This document shows positions 46,899-57,344 of a stretch of 64,000 nt of DNA, one piece after another. Under the pieces are notes generated by a model. That model did no database searches. It was not told the DNA's origin and saw nothing but the letters and a program-made list of their open reading frames with translations. A program made the position numbers and the translations under genes. The DNA is from Vreelandella jeotgali Hwa (GTDB taxonomy: Bacteria; Pseudomonadota; Gammaproteobacteria; Pseudomonadales; Halomonadaceae). The stretch spans positions 124,001-188,000 of the forward strand of contig NZ_AMQY01000023.1 of assembly GCF_000334215.1 (NCBI RefSeq), written 5' to 3'. Position 1 is the first letter of the stretch. The number at the start of each line of letters is the position of its first letter.

Positions 46899-47990
46899 TC
46901 AACGCGGCGGGTGCACGCTGTCACCCACTGCCAGGGTGTTGGTGGCGGCCATTACGATGGCATAGCTGGCCCGGTCGTACGGCCGAAACACCACCAGAGA
47001 CCCCTCCGCTTTCCCCGGGAGCGTAACCGGCTCCTGGGTGCGCGGGTCAATAACGCTTTCGCCCTGCGGCTCGATGCTCAGCACATGCCCCGGCTGAATG
47101 CCGTCCTCGGTGCCCAGGTCGATCGCCACGATCTGCATGCGGCCGATAAAGCGCACGCCTCCCGGCACGCCGATAATATGCCCGCTAACATCGCGCTGCG
47201 GTACGGCGGGTGTCAGGTTATCGGCTCGTAGGTGCGGCTCCGGCGGCAGCAGGATATCGTCGTTGCGTACTTCCCGGGCCGCCTTGTTGATGCGCAGACT
47301 GATGACATCGTCATCGCGGCCGGTGGTAACGCCCTCGCCGATGCCGATCAGTTCTCTGCCCAGCGAGGTGCCGTCCGCGTCATGGTAGTGCTCACCGGTG
47401 CGCAAAATGCTCAGCGTCTCGCCCGGCGCCAGCGCGGCACTCGCCGATGCCTCGGTGACACGGGCAAATACCCGATCGCCGGCACCGCTGACCAGCCGCT
47501 TGTTGTCGCCGGCGATTACATACGCCAGCTCGTCGGGCGGATTGGCGTCATCCACCAGGCGGTGCTTGCGCAAAAACGCCTGCAGCACGCTCATTGGCAG
47601 CGGCGCTATCGCCTTGCGGCGCGGCAGCTTGCGCATCTCGGGGGACAGCTTCACCACGCGGCGGCCGCGCTCGCGGCTGAGACAGGGGCGGCCGCCGCAG
47701 CGGTCCAGCGTCAATACGTCGCCGGGATAAATCCGCTGTGGATTGTCGATTTGCGGGTTATTCCGCCAGAGACGCGACCAGTGCCAGGGCGATTGCAAAA
47801 ACTCGCCGGCGATATCCCAGAGCGTATCGCCGTCCTCGACCGTGTAGCGCGACGGGGCATCGCCGCGCATCTGCATATCGTCGGCCGCAGCGGCCGTGCC
47901 CACCAGCGGGGTCAGCATCAGCCCGAGCAGGGCCAGCCCCACCGCCGCCGGGCCCCAGCCCGATCTGCTACGCTGCTTGTGTCGTGCCAT
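46899..47990 (-). CDS. LysM-domain periplasmic protein
   Basis: 363 residues with a Sec signal peptide (GPAAVGLALLGLMLTPLVGTAAAA, cleaved near residue 37) and one LysM domain (RYTVEDGDTLWDIAGEFLQSP..WRNNPQIDNPQRIYPGDVLTL, about 48-97) for peptidoglycan binding. The remaining 260 residues are of the uncharacterised type found upstream of dprA in many gammaproteobacteria. AGGA six bases before ATG 47990 supports this start; the frame is open 63 codons upstream through a tandem repeat. Confidence 0.88.
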   Translation of the reverse strand: MARHKQRSRSGWGPAAVGLALLGLMLTPLVGTAAAADDMQMRGDAPSRYTVEDGDTLWDIAGEFLQSPWHWSRLWRNNPQIDNPQRIYPGDVLTLDRCGGRPCLSRERGRRVVKLSPEMRKLPRRKAIAPLPMSVLQAFLRKHRLVDDANPPDELAYVIAGDNKRLVSGAGDRVFARVTEASASAALAPGETLSILRTGEHYHDADGTSLGRELIGIGEGVTTGRDDDVISLRINKAAREVRNDDILLPPEPHLRADNLTPAVPQRDVSGHIIGVPGGVRFIGRMQIVAIDLGTEDGIQPGHVLSIEPQGESVIDPRTQEPVTLPGKAEGSLVVFRPYDRASYAIVMAATNTLAVGDSVHPPR

Positions 47991-48004
47991 GCCGTGTCCT
48001 TGAG

Positions 48005-48056
48005 TCCAGTTGGTGCGGCTGTCGATTGGTGTGACTGTCGATTGGTGCGGCTGTCG
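48005..48056. repeat. 16-bp tandem repeat, about 3.5 units, upstream of the LysM gene
   Basis: Units tccagttggtgcggct, gtcgattggtgtgact and gtcgattggtgcggct, then a partial gtcggcctgcc, in the def/LysM divergent spacer. Confidence 0.8.
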
Positions 48057-48197
48057 GCCTGCCTGACGCCGGGCCGCTGTCGGCACGCCCGGGCGGGCAT
48101 GATATAATAGCCGGCAGCAAAGCACACAAACCGGTCCCGACTTTTGTGCCCGGTTTGGATGCCCTAACAGAATCAGCATAACGGTAACGATAACGTC

Positions 48198-48710
48198 ATG
48201 GCTAAACTACCCATACTCACCTTTCCCGACGATCGGCTGCGCAACAGGGCAGCTCCGGTCGAGCAGGTTGACGACGAGGTGCGCACCCTGGTCGACGACA
48301 TGCTGGAAACCATGTACGAGGCGCGCGGTATCGGTCTGGCTGCTACCCAGGTCGATGTTCACCGCCGCATTGTGGTGATGGACGTCAGCGAGTCCGGCAA
48401 CGAGCCGCTGGTGCTCATCAATCCGAGCTACGTCGCCCTGGGTGAGGAAAAGGAACCGCTGTCGGAAGGCTGCCTGTCGATCCCCGAATACTACGCCGAG
48501 GTGCCGCGCTACCTGCGCATCCGGCTGAACGCTACCAACCGCGACGGTGAAGACTACGAGCTGGAGGCCGACGACCTGCTGGCCCACTGCATTCAGCACG
48601 AGCTGGACCACCTGGAAGGCGTCCTCTTTGTGGACTACCTTTCGCCGTTGAAGCGCGAGCGCGTCGCCAAGAAAATGCAGAAACACCACAAGCCGGTGCA
48701 GAACGCCTAG
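48198..48710 (+). CDS. def: peptide deformylase Def
   Basis: Def removes the N-formyl group from nascent proteins. 170 residues with all three motifs: [22 protein letters not shown] (metal Cys) and [15 protein letters not shown] (HExxH metal site). The start follows spacer sequence without a strong RBS. fmt follows, giving the standard def-fmt-rsmB-trkA arrangement, divergent from the LysM gene. Confidence 0.97.
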   Translation: MAKLPILTFPDDRLRNRAAPVEQVDDEVRTLVDDMLETMYEARGIGLAATQVDVHRRIVVMDVSESGNEPLVLINPSYVALGEEKEPLSEGCLSIPEYYAEVPRYLRIRLNATNRDGEDYELEADDLLAHCIQHELDHLEGVLFVDYLSPLKRERVAKKMQKHHKPVQNA

Positions 48711-48769
48711 CCCATCCGGCGTTAACCGGGCGGGCAGGCGGAAGCGCCCGGCGCCATTGCGCTGTCGGC

Positions 48770-48868
48770 CGATCACCTTCTCCGGCGCCCTCTTTTCCGG
48801 CGCCCGTTTCATTTCCGGTTGGCTTGCCGGGCGTTTCTTCCAGCGCTGTTTTCTTCAGGGACCCTTTT
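48770..48868. repeat. about 17-bp tandem array, 5 degenerate units, def-fmt spacer
   Basis: Units such as ttctccggcgccctctt, ttccggcgcccgtttca, tttcttccagcgctgtt and ttcttcagggaccct precede the fmt start. It lies inside an otherwise compact operon. Confidence 0.65.
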
Positions 48869-48869
48869 C

Positions 48870-49874
48870 ATGTCAGCACTGCGCGTTGTGTTCGCCGGCA
48901 CGCCGGATTTTGCCGCCGATAGCCTCAAGGCACTCCTGCAAAGTCGCCACGAGGTAATCGGCGTTTATACCCAGCCCGACCGCCCCGCCGGCCGTGGCCG
49001 CAAACTCACGCCGAGCCCGGTCAAGGCGCTGGCGCTGGATCACGGCCTGGACATCTACCAGCCGACCACGCTGAAAGACGCCGAGGCGCAGGCAGAGCTT
49101 GCCGCCCTCGACGCCGACGTGATGGTCGTGGTGGCCTACGGCCTGCTGCTGCCCCGGGCAGTGCTGGACATTCCGCGCCTCGGGTGCATCAACGTCCACG
49201 CCTCGCTGCTGCCGCGCTGGCGCGGTGCCGCGCCGATCCAGCGGGCCATCGAAGCCCGAGACGCCGAATCCGGCGTAGCGATCATGCAGATGGATGTCGG
49301 GCTGGATACCGGCGATGTGCTCCGGGAGGCGCGCACTCCGATCACGGCGACGACCACTAGCGGCGAGCTCCACGATACCCTGGCCGGGCTCGGCGCCAAG
49401 ACGCTTACCGAAACGCTTGACGCCATGACCGAGGGCCGCGCCGAGGCCAGCCCCCAGCCGGAAAGCGGCGTCGTCTACGCGGCCAAGCTGTCCAAGGCCG
49501 AAGCCGAGCTGGACTTCTCCCGCCCCGCCGCCGAGCTGGCCGCCAAAGTATGCGCCTTCAACCCCTGGCCGGTGGCCTGGTGCGCGCTCGATCAGGACGG
49601 CGCCCGCCTGCGGCTGCTGCTGGCCAGCGCCGAGGACACCGCCGGCACGCCACAAACGCCCGGCACGCTGCTCGCGCCGGACGCCGATGCGCTACGCATT
49701 GCCTGCGGCGAACGCGGCGATGAAGTGCTGCGCGTTACCCGCGCTCAGCTGCCCGGGGGCAAGGCCCTTTCCGTCCGTGAGCTACTCAACGCGCGCCCGC
49801 CGCGCCTGGCCGAGGGCAAACGCCTGGGGTGCCCCGCCGAAGCCTCGAATCAAACGCAGGGAGCTGCCCAATGA
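48870..49874 (+). CDS. fmt: methionyl-tRNA formyltransferase Fmt
   Basis: Fmt formylates Met-tRNA-fMet with 10-formyl-THF. 334 residues: [15 protein letters not shown], the formyl-THF site [20 protein letters not shown] with [20 protein letters not shown], and [12 protein letters not shown]; a C-terminal OB-like domain follows residue 205. ATG 48870 matches the family N-terminus ([14 protein letters not shown]); the in-frame extension upstream crosses the repeat. The stop overlaps rsmB by ATGA. Confidence 0.96.
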   Translation: MSALRVVFAGTPDFAADSLKALLQSRHEVIGVYTQPDRPAGRGRKLTPSPVKALALDHGLDIYQPTTLKDAEAQAELAALDADVMVVVAYGLLLPRAVLDIPRLGCINVHASLLPRWRGAAPIQRAIEARDAESGVAIMQMDVGLDTGDVLREARTPITATTTSGELHDTLAGLGAKTLTETLDAMTEGRAEASPQPESGVVYAAKLSKAEAELDFSRPAAELAAKVCAFNPWPVAWCALDQDGARLRLLLASAEDTAGTPQTPGTLLAPDADALRIACGERGDEVLRVTRAQLPGGKALSVRELLNARPPRLAEGKRLGCPAEASNQTQGAAQ

Positions 49875-51268
49875 ATGCCCCACGGGATAACGCCACCGGA
49901 ACAGCCGTCCGCGCCGCAGCGGCCCGCGCTCTGACACCGGTGCTCAAGGAGCAGGGCTCGCTTGCCGGGCTGGACGAGACGGGCGTCGCCCCGCGCGACC
50001 GCGCCCTGCTCAAGGAGCTGTGTTTTGGCACCTGCCGCTACCTGCCGCGTCTGGAAGCGCTGGCCGGCGAACTTTTGCGCCAGCCGCTGAAAAAGCGCGA
50101 CCAGGACATTCAGGCGCTGCTGCTGCTGGGCATCTACCAGCTGCTGTACATGCGCATTCCCGCCCATGCGGCGGTAGGTGAAACCGCCGGCGCGGCGCGA
50201 CTGCTGGACAAGGCCTGGGCCACCCGGGTCCTCAACGGCTGCCTGCGCCGCCTGCAGCGGGAGTCGGCCGCCTTGCAGGCAAAAGTCGACCGCTCGCCCG
50301 GCAACGCGCTGGCCCACCCGACCTGGCTGCTGACCGCGCTGCGTCAGGCCTGGCCCGAACAGTGGCGCGCGCTGGCCGACGCCAATAACCACCCCGGCCC
50401 CATGACGCTGCGGGTCAACGCGCGCCACGGCCACCGAGACGCCTATCTGGCCACGCTCGCCGAGCAGGGCATGAGCGCGCGGCCATGCCCTCATGCACCG
50501 GATGGCATTACGCTGGACAGCCCCTGCGACGTAACCGCGCTGCCCGGCTTTGACCAGGGGCGGGTCAGCGTGCAGGACGAAGCCGCCCAGCTCAGCGCCG
50601 TTCTGCTGGGGCCGGCGCTGGCCCCGCGCCCCGGCGCCCGGGTGCTGGACGCCTGTAGCGCTCCCGGCGGCAAAACCGCGCACCTGCTTGAGCAGTTCGA
50701 CGTGGCGCTGACCGCGCTGGATAGCGATAACGAGCGGCTGGGCCAGGTGGACAGCACCCTGGAACGGCTCGGGCTCAACGCCGAGCTGCGCCATGCCGAT
50801 GCCGCCGGTCAGGGTGACTGGCGCCATGCCGACTTCGACGCCATCCTGCTCGACGCGCCCTGTTCCGGCAGCGGCGTCATTCGCCGCCACCCCGATATCA
50901 AGCGCCTGCGCCGCCCCGCCGACATTGCCTCGCTGGCCGGCCTGCAGGCCCGGCTGCTGGACAATCTCTGGCCGCTGCTGGTGGAAGGCGGCACGCTGGT
51001 CTACGCCACCTGCTCGGTGCTCCCGGAAGAAAACGCCGACGTCATCCGGGCGTTTCTCGCGCGTACGCCGGATGCCAGGGCGACCACTCCGGACGATGTG
51101 GCCTGGGGGCAGGTCAGCGGCGACGGCCGGCAGCTTTTCCCGCAACTTGAAAGCCATGACGGCTTTTTCTATGCTCGTCTGCAAAAGTGCGCCCGCCCCG
51201 CCGCTCCGGCTGACGCCGAAGGGTACGCAGCGCCTTCCTCTCCCGGCCCGGTAACGGACCCTCGATAA
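49871..51268 (+). CDS. rsmB: 16S rRNA (cytosine-967-C5) methyltransferase RsmB
   Basis: 465 residues. N-terminal NusB-like RNA-binding domain (about 10-150), then a Rossmann methyltransferase: [16 protein letters not shown] motif [30 protein letters not shown] and [10 protein letters not shown], giving the two Cys (PC and TCS) used by m5C enzymes. ATG 49871 overlaps the fmt stop. The C-terminal 25 residues are Pro/Ala-rich and non-conserved. Confidence 0.96.
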   Translation: MNAPRDNATGTAVRAAAARALTPVLKEQGSLAGLDETGVAPRDRALLKELCFGTCRYLPRLEALAGELLRQPLKKRDQDIQALLLLGIYQLLYMRIPAHAAVGETAGAARLLDKAWATRVLNGCLRRLQRESAALQAKVDRSPGNALAHPTWLLTALRQAWPEQWRALADANNHPGPMTLRVNARHGHRDAYLATLAEQGMSARPCPHAPDGITLDSPCDVTALPGFDQGRVSVQDEAAQLSAVLLGPALAPRPGARVLDACSAPGGKTAHLLEQFDVALTALDSDNERLGQVDSTLERLGLNAELRHADAAGQGDWRHADFDAILLDAPCSGSGVIRRHPDIKRLRRPADIASLAGLQARLLDNLWPLLVEGGTLVYATCSVLPEENADVIRAFLARTPDARATTPDDVAWGQVSGDGRQLFPQLESHDGFFYARLQKCARPAAPADAEGYAAPSSPGPVTDPR

Positions 51269-51272
51269 CCCG

Positions 51273-52646
51273 ATGAAGATCATTATTCTTGGCGCCGGCC
51301 AGGTCGGTGGCACCCTGGCCGAACACCTGGCGCACGAAGAAAACGATATCACCGTGGTGGATACCGACAGCGAGCGGCTGCGCGAACTGCATACTCGCCT
51401 GGATATCCGCACCATTACCGGTCCCGGCTCGTACCCCGTGGTGCAGCGCGAGGCCGGCGGTGAAGATGCCGACATGCTGATCGCGGTGACCAATACCGAC
51501 GAAATCAACATGATCGCCTGCCAGGTGGCCCATACGCTGTTCCGCACCCCGACCAAGATCGCCCGGGTGCGCACCACCGCCTACCTCACACGCAAGGGAC
51601 TCTTTGCCCACGAAGCCATCCCCATCGACGTGCTGATCAGCCCCGAGCAGGTGGTCACCGACCATGTGCGCCGCCTGATCGAACACCCCGGCGCGCTACA
51701 GGTGCTGGAGTTTGCCGGCGGGCTCGTCCAGCTGGTCGCGGTCAAGGCGTTTTACGGCGGCCCGCTGGTGGGTCAGAACCTCGCCTTTCTGCGCCACCAC
51801 ATGCCCAACGTGGATACCCGGGTGGCGGCGATTTACCGCCGCGACCGGCCGATCATTCCCCGGGGCGACAGCGTTATCGAGGCCGACGACGAGGTGTTTT
51901 TCCTCGCTGCCCGGCGCGATATCCGCGCGGTGATGAGCGAGCTGCGGCGCGTGGAACGCACCTTCCGCCGGGTAGTCATTGCCGGCGGCGGCAACATCGG
52001 CGAGCGCCTGGCCGAGCATCTGGAGCACAACCACCAGGTCAAGATCATCGAACGCACGCTGAAACGCTGCACCCAGCTGTCCGAGCGTCTGGATCGCACC
52101 GTGGTGCTCCACGGCAGCGCCACCAGCAAGCGCCTGCTGGAAGAAGAAAACATCGAGGACTGCGATATTTTCTGCGCGCTGACCAACGACGACGAGGTCA
52201 ATATCATGTCGTCGCTGCTGGCCAAACGCCTGGGCGCCAAGAAGGTGCTGACGCTGATCAACAACGCCGCCTACGTGGATCTGGTGCAGGGCGGCGAAAT
52301 CGACATCGCCATCTCGCCCCAGCAGGCGACTATCGGCAGTCTGCTGACCCACGTCCGTCGGGGCGATATCGTCAACGTCCACTCGCTCCGCCGGGGCGCG
52401 GCCGAAGCCATCGAGGCCATCGCCCACGGCGATCCGCAGTCGTCCCGGGTGGTAGGGCGCAGCATCGGCGATATCGACCTGCCCGAGGGCACGACCATCG
52501 GGGCCATCGTGCGCGGCAAGAACGTGATGATTGCCCGGCGCGATGTCGTCATCGAATCCGGCGACCATGTGATTCTGTTCGTGATCGACAAGCGCCGCAT
52601 CCGCGATGTGGAACGCCTGTTCCAGGTCGGGCTGAGCTTTTTCTAG
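51273..52646 (+). CDS. trkA: Trk potassium uptake peripheral subunit TrkA
   Basis: A 457-residue NAD(H)-binding gating subunit of Trk K+ uptake. Two RCK units: [20 protein letters not shown] (N-terminal dinucleotide fold) with its TrkA-C domain, and [18 protein letters not shown] (about 235) with a second TrkA-C. Cytoplasmic, binds TrkH. It starts four bases after the rsmB stop; trkH follows after 51 bases. K+ accumulation is the first response to osmotic upshift in halophiles, fitting the inferred host. Confidence 0.97.
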   Translation: MKIIILGAGQVGGTLAEHLAHEENDITVVDTDSERLRELHTRLDIRTITGPGSYPVVQREAGGEDADMLIAVTNTDEINMIACQVAHTLFRTPTKIARVRTTAYLTRKGLFAHEAIPIDVLISPEQVVTDHVRRLIEHPGALQVLEFAGGLVQLVAVKAFYGGPLVGQNLAFLRHHMPNVDTRVAAIYRRDRPIIPRGDSVIEADDEVFFLAARRDIRAVMSELRRVERTFRRVVIAGGGNIGERLAEHLEHNHQVKIIERTLKRCTQLSERLDRTVVLHGSATSKRLLEEENIEDCDIFCALTNDDEVNIMSSLLAKRLGAKKVLTLINNAAYVDLVQGGEIDIAISPQQATIGSLLTHVRRGDIVNVHSLRRGAAEAIEAIAHGDPQSSRVVGRSIGDIDLPEGTTIGAIVRGKNVMIARRDVVIESGDHVILFVIDKRRIRDVERLFQVGLSFF

Positions 52647-52697
52647 CGCCGACAACCGGCATCTGCGCCACCATGACCACAAGGAGCCACGCTGACC

Positions 52698-54146
52698 ATG
52701 AGCCTGCGGGTGATTCTGCGTATTCTGGGGCTGTTGCTGATGCTGTTCAGCCTCACCATGCTGCCGCCGATGCTGATATCGCTCTGGTTTCGCGACGGCG
52801 TGTGGGATGCCTTTGCCCTGGGCATTGCGATTACCGTGATCACCGGCCTAGCGCTTTACCTGCCCAACCGCCGCGAGCGCAAGGAGCTGCGCATCCGCGA
52901 CGGCTTTCTGATCGCGGCGATGTTCTGGACGGTACTGGCGCTGTTCGGCTCGCTGCCGCTGATGCTGTTTGGCGACGCGGCGCTGTCGTTGACCGATGCG
53001 GTATTCGAGTCGTTTTCGGGGCTGACCACTACCGGCGCGACGGTGATCACCGGCATCGACTTTCTGCCCGAATCCATCCGCTACTACCGCCAGCAGCTCC
53101 AGTGGCTCGGTGGCATGGGGATCGTGGTGCTCGCGGTGGCTATCCTGCCGACGCTGGGCGTCGGCGGCATGGCGCTGTACCGCACCGAAATCCCCGGTCC
53201 GCTCAAGGATTCCAAGCTCACCCCGCGCATCACCGAGACGGCCAAGGCGCTGTGGTATATCTACGCCACTCTCACCGTCAGCTGTATGCTCGCCTACATG
53301 GCGGCGGGCATGGGCTGGTTTGATGCTCTGGGCCACAGCTTTTCCACCGTGGCCATCGGCGGTTTTTCCACCCACGACGCCAGCATCGGCTTTTTCGACA
53401 GCGCCGCTATCGAGCTGATCTGCGCGGGTTTCATGCTGATTTCGGCGTTCAGCTTCAGCCTCCACTTCATTGCCTGGCGGGAAAAGCGCCTGCTGCACTA
53501 CCTTGAAGACCCGGAAGCCCGCTTTCTGATGCTGTTTCTCCTCGGGCTGGTGAGTATTGCCAGCGTCACGCTCTGGCTGACCCACACCTACCAGGGCAGC
53601 CTGGGGCTGCGCCACGCGCTGTTTGAGGTCGTCTCGGTGGCCACCACCTCGGGATTTTCCGTGGCCGACTTTTCCACCTGGCCCGGCGCCCTGCCGTTTT
53701 TGTTATTTGTGGCGGCCTTTGTCGGCGGCTGTTCCGGCTCTACCGCCGGCGGGATGAAGGTCATCCGCATTATTCTGATTCTCAAGCAGGGCATGCGCGA
53801 GATCATGCGCCTGATCCACCCCAACGCCGTTATCGCGGTCAAGATCGGCAAGGTCAGCGTGCCCGACAGTATCGCCCAGGCAGTATGGGGCTTTTTCTCG
53901 GTCTACGTGATGCTGTTTTTCCTGATGCTGGTCGGCGTCATGGCCTCCGGCGTCGACCAGGTCACCGCCTGGTCGGCCGTGGGCTCGGCACTCAACAATC
54001 TGGGCCCGGCGCTGGGCGAGGCCAGCTCCCACTATGGCAACATGCCTGATCTGGCCAAATGGGTGCTGGTCGTGGCCATGCTGCTCGGTCGCCTGGAGAT
54101 ATTTACCGTGCTGGTGCTGTTTACGCCCGCTTTCTGGCGCCGCTAG
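52698..54146 (+). CDS. trkH: Trk potassium uptake membrane subunit TrkH
   Basis: A 482-residue K+ channel-like protein of four M1-P-M2 repeats. P-loop selectivity segments with their central Gly: ESFSGLTTTGATVITG, HSFSTVAIGGFSTHDASIG, EVVSVATTSGFSVADFSTWP and ALNNLGPALGEASSHYGNM. VGGCSGSTAGGMKVIRI is a TrkH hallmark. Adjacent to trkA. Halomonas elongata has TrkH and TrkI paralogues; the location beside trkA fits TrkH. Confidence 0.94.
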   Translation: MSLRVILRILGLLLMLFSLTMLPPMLISLWFRDGVWDAFALGIAITVITGLALYLPNRRERKELRIRDGFLIAAMFWTVLALFGSLPLMLFGDAALSLTDAVFESFSGLTTTGATVITGIDFLPESIRYYRQQLQWLGGMGIVVLAVAILPTLGVGGMALYRTEIPGPLKDSKLTPRITETAKALWYIYATLTVSCMLAYMAAGMGWFDALGHSFSTVAIGGFSTHDASIGFFDSAAIELICAGFMLISAFSFSLHFIAWREKRLLHYLEDPEARFLMLFLLGLVSIASVTLWLTHTYQGSLGLRHALFEVVSVATTSGFSVADFSTWPGALPFLLFVAAFVGGCSGSTAGGMKVIRIILILKQGMREIMRLIHPNAVIAVKIGKVSVPDSIAQAVWGFFSVYVMLFFLMLVGVMASGVDQVTAWSAVGSALNNLGPALGEASSHYGNMPDLAKWVLVVAMLLGRLEIFTVLVLFTPAFWRR

Positions 54147-54161
54147 CCACCCTTTTCATTT

Positions 54162-55418
54162 ATGGATAATCGAGACTCCTGCATGAGCGAAGACCAGGTT
54201 TTATCACCTGCCGACGCAACGCTGCCCGCCACCAGCGGGCCGTTGCAAACCATCAGTGCCGGCGACACCCGCTACACGCTGCTGGGCACCGCCCACGTCT
54301 CACGGGACAGCGCCGACGACGTTCAGGCGCTGCTGGATTCCGGCGCCTTTGACGCCGTGGCCATCGAGCTGTGCGACGCCCGCCACCAGAGCATGACCCA
54401 GCCCGACGCCATGGGAGAAGAAGACCTGTTCAAGGTTTTCAAACAGGGCAAGGCCGGCATGGTCGCCGCCAGCCTGGCACTGGGCGCCTTCCAGCAGCGC
54501 ATTGCCGAGCAGTCGGGTATTCAGCCCGGCGCTGAAATGCGCGCCGCCGTGGAGCAGGCCGAGCATCACCGGCTCCCGCTGCTGCTGATCGACCGCGACG
54601 TGGGCACCACGCTCAAGCGGGTCTATCACAGCGTGCCCTGGTGGCAGCGCCTGGGCCTGTTATCGGGGCTTTTGGGCAGCGTGATGTCGCGTCAGAAGAT
54701 TTCCCCCGAAGAGATAGAAAAGCTCAAGGAAAGCGACATGTTGGAAGCCACTTTCAGCGAGTTTGCCGCCGAATCCGAAGCGCTTTACACGCCGCTGATC
54801 CGCGAGCGCGACCGCTACATGGCGCTGCGCCTGGCCGAAACCACGCCGCCCGGGCGCTACCGCAACGTGCTGGTGGTTATCGGCGCCGGCCACCTACAGG
54901 GCACCGGCGATCACCTATCAGCGCCGCTGCCGGAAAGCCCGGCGGAAGAGCGCGAAAACCTCGAAGCCACGCCGCCGCCGTCGCGGCTGTGGAAGGCGCT
55001 GCCCTGGGTAATCTCGTTGCTGGTGATTGCCGGCTTTGCGCTGGGCTTTTCGCGCAATAGCGAGCTTGGCTGGCAGCTGGTCAGCGAATGGTTTCTGATC
55101 AACGGCGTGCTCTCCGCCGGGGCTACCGTTGCCGCCCTGGCGCATCCGGTCACCGTGGTGGCAACCTTCTTTGCCGCCCCGCTGACCTCGCTCAACCCCA
55201 CCATCGGCGCAGGCTTCGTGGCCGCCGGCGTGGAGCTGTATATCCGCCGGCCCAAGGTCCGCGACTTCGCCACGTTGCGCCACGACGTCACCCGGCTGCG
55301 GGGCTGGTGGCACAACCGGGTATCGCGCACCCTGCTGGTCTTTCTGCTCGCTACCCTGGGCTCTGCCGTCGGCACCTGGATCGCCGGCTTCCGCATAGCC
55401 GGTGCGCTGTTTGGCTAG
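54162..55418 (+). CDS. TraB/PrgY family membrane protein
   Basis: 418 residues: N-terminal TraB domain (about 30-245) with LLGTAHVSRDSADDVQALL, DAVAIELCDARHQSM and VVIGAGHLQGTGDHL, which carry the conserved His/Glu/Gly residues, then a C-terminal membrane half with four or so helices (WVISLLVIAGFALGF, LINGVLSAGATVAALAHPVTVVATFFAAP, TLLVFLLATLGSAVGTWIAG). The founding member, PrgY, limits pheromone activity in Enterococcus; a protease-like role is suggested but unproven. The start may instead be ATG 54183; neither has a good RBS. Confidence 0.87.
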   Translation: MDNRDSCMSEDQVLSPADATLPATSGPLQTISAGDTRYTLLGTAHVSRDSADDVQALLDSGAFDAVAIELCDARHQSMTQPDAMGEEDLFKVFKQGKAGMVAASLALGAFQQRIAEQSGIQPGAEMRAAVEQAEHHRLPLLLIDRDVGTTLKRVYHSVPWWQRLGLLSGLLGSVMSRQKISPEEIEKLKESDMLEATFSEFAAESEALYTPLIRERDRYMALRLAETTPPGRYRNVLVVIGAGHLQGTGDHLSAPLPESPAEERENLEATPPPSRLWKALPWVISLLVIAGFALGFSRNSELGWQLVSEWFLINGVLSAGATVAALAHPVTVVATFFAAPLTSLNPTIGAGFVAAGVELYIRRPKVRDFATLRHDVTRLRGWWHNRVSRTLLVFLLATLGSAVGTWIAGFRIAGALFG

Positions 55419-55421
55419 CGC

Positions 55422-56312
55422 ATGAGCCAGCCGCGTTCCCTGTGGCAGGCCGATGCCCTGCTGCTGTTGACCACGCTAATTGCCGCCGCCGGCTGGCTTT
55501 TCTCCAAGGAGGCGCTTGCCGGCATGCCGCCGATCGGCTTTATCGGCATGCGCTTTTTGCTCGCCGGTGCCGTGCTGGCCATGCCTGCCTGGCCGGGTCT
55601 ACGTCAGCTCTCCACGCCAGCACTTTACCGCGGCTTACTGGTGGGGCTGCTGTTCAGCACGGCCATCGGCTTTTGGGTGCTGGGGCTGGCCCATTCGCAT
55701 CACCTGGGTGAAAGCGCCTTCATCAATAGCCTGGGTATTCTGCTAGTCCCCGTAGTGGCACTACTTTTGTTTGGTGAGAAACCACCGCGTCCCACCTGGG
55801 TAGCGCTACCGGTCGCGCTCGCCGGTTTCGCTCTGCTGTCGTTGAATAACGGCTTTCGGCTCGAATCCGGGCAACTTTTCATGCTGGGATCTGCCAGCTG
55901 CTTTGCGTTACTGATCAATGCCAATATTCGCGTGGTACGCCACCTCCCGGCGCTGCCCCTCACCGCTCTGCAGCTGCTGGTGGTCGGTATCGTGCTCACG
56001 CCGCTTTCGTTTGCCGTGGAAAACGCCGACTACGCGCTGACACCCGGCATATGGGGCTGGTTTATCGCCAGCGCCATCCCGGCCACCGCGCTGCGCTTTT
56101 TCCTCCAGGTTAAGGGGCAAAGCCTGACAACGCCCAGCCACGCTTCGGTGATTCTAATGCTGGAAGCCGTATGGACGGCACTTTTTTCCGCCCTGTGGTT
56201 CGGCGAAACCATGACGGCTCTACAGCTTGGCGGCTGCGGACTGATTTTTACCGCCTTGCTGATCAGCCGCTGGCATTGGTTCGCCTCAGCCTTGCGCCGC
56301 CGGCAGACGTAG
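55422..56312 (+). CDS. DMT-superfamily (EamA) transporter
   Basis: 296 residues with ten predicted membrane helices and two EamA repeats (about 10-140 and 150-290). FLLAGAVLAMPAW and VLMLEAVWTALFSALWFGETMTALQLGGCGLIF-like end segments are typical of drug/metabolite exporters. It starts three bases after the TraB-family stop. Substrate unknown. Confidence 0.88.
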   Translation: MSQPRSLWQADALLLLTTLIAAAGWLFSKEALAGMPPIGFIGMRFLLAGAVLAMPAWPGLRQLSTPALYRGLLVGLLFSTAIGFWVLGLAHSHHLGESAFINSLGILLVPVVALLLFGEKPPRPTWVALPVALAGFALLSLNNGFRLESGQLFMLGSASCFALLINANIRVVRHLPALPLTALQLLVVGIVLTPLSFAVENADYALTPGIWGWFIASAIPATALRFFLQVKGQSLTTPSHASVILMLEAVWTALFSALWFGETMTALQLGGCGLIFTALLISRWHWFASALRRRQT

Positions 56313-56328
56313 AGCCGGTGCCGGCTAT

Positions 56329-57291
56329 TTATTCGTTTACCTCACCCGACTCGCGGGCATCCGGCTCTTGCACCTCAAGAACGGCACGGCGCTTCCACCA
56401 GCCGGCAAGCACCGAGCCCGAGACGTTGTGCCAGACCGAAAAGATCGCCCCGGGCAGCGCCGCCCCGGCGGTGAAAAACTGCCCGGCAAGGCTGACCGCC
56501 AGCCCGGAGTTTTGCAGCCCCACTTCAAAGGCAATGGTGCGCGCGGTGCGTTCATCAAAATGCGCCGCCTTCGCCATGCCGTAGCCGCCGGCCAGCCCCA
56601 CACCGTTGTGCAGCACCACGGCCAGCGCCACCACGGGGCCTAGCGTGGTCAGGCGATCCACATTCAGCGCCACCACGATGGCGATAATCAGCACGATGGA
56701 CAGCATCGCCAGGGTGGCCAGCACCGGCTCAACCGGCTTTATGCGATCGCCCAGAAAGTGATGCACCACCACCCCGACGGCCACCGGCACCACCACCAGC
56801 TGGGCGATGCTCATAAGCATGCCCAGGGTGGGCACATCCACGCTTTGCCCCAGCAGCATCCAGGTGAGCAGCGGCGTGGCAACCACCGACACCAGCGTGG
56901 ATACCATGGTCATCGACACCGATAGCGCCACGTGCCCGCCGGCAAGCCAGGTCATCACGTTGGACGAGGTGCCGCCGGCCGTGGCCCCCACCAGCACCAT
57001 GCCCAGGGTGATCTCAGGCGATAGCGACAGCGCCAGCGAGATCAACAGCGCCGCCAGCGGCATAATCAAAAACTGCAGCGCCACGCCTACCAGGATCGGC
57101 GCCGGGGATTTCACCACCCGGGCAAAGTCACGCCCGGAGAGCGTCAGCCCCATGGAAAACATGATGACCGTCAGCAGCAGCTGGATCTGGTCGGCAAGTC
57201 CGCTGAACCAGTCCGGCACCAGCACGGCAACCGCGGCCAAAAGCACGGCCCAGACGGGGAACAGGCGATTAAAATACGTTAAATAGGACAT
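56329..57291 (-). CDS. bile acid:sodium symporter (BASS) family transporter
   Basis: A 320-residue protein with about ten helices. ITLGMVLVGATAGGTSSNVMTWLAGGHVALSVS corresponds to the Na+-binding crossover of BASS proteins (split at the GGTSSN loop), and TIAFEVGLQNSGLAVSLAG is the second crossover with E-x-G-x-Q-N. Bacterial members transport small organic acids, such as pantoate or pyruvate, rather than bile acids. It is convergent with the EamA gene, and the direction suggests its own promoter upstream of 57291. Confidence 0.88.
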   Translation of the reverse strand: MSYLTYFNRLFPVWAVLLAAVAVLVPDWFSGLADQIQLLLTVIMFSMGLTLSGRDFARVVKSPAPILVGVALQFLIMPLAALLISLALSLSPEITLGMVLVGATAGGTSSNVMTWLAGGHVALSVSMTMVSTLVSVVATPLLTWMLLGQSVDVPTLGMLMSIAQLVVVPVAVGVVVHHFLGDRIKPVEPVLATLAMLSIVLIIAIVVALNVDRLTTLGPVVALAVVLHNGVGLAGGYGMAKAAHFDERTARTIAFEVGLQNSGLAVSLAGQFFTAGAALPGAIFSVWHNVSGSVLAGWWKRRAVLEVQEPDARESGEVNE

Positions 57292-57344
57292 CGGGGTTCC
57301 TTGGCCAGAACGTTGTTGAGCGTATGTTTTAGAACGACAAGCGC

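Noticed and set aside
49850-51577. A 575-codon open frame antisense to rsmB and trkA
   Set aside because: It is a high-GC shadow frame: it lacks family motifs and lies exactly opposite two well-recognised genes.
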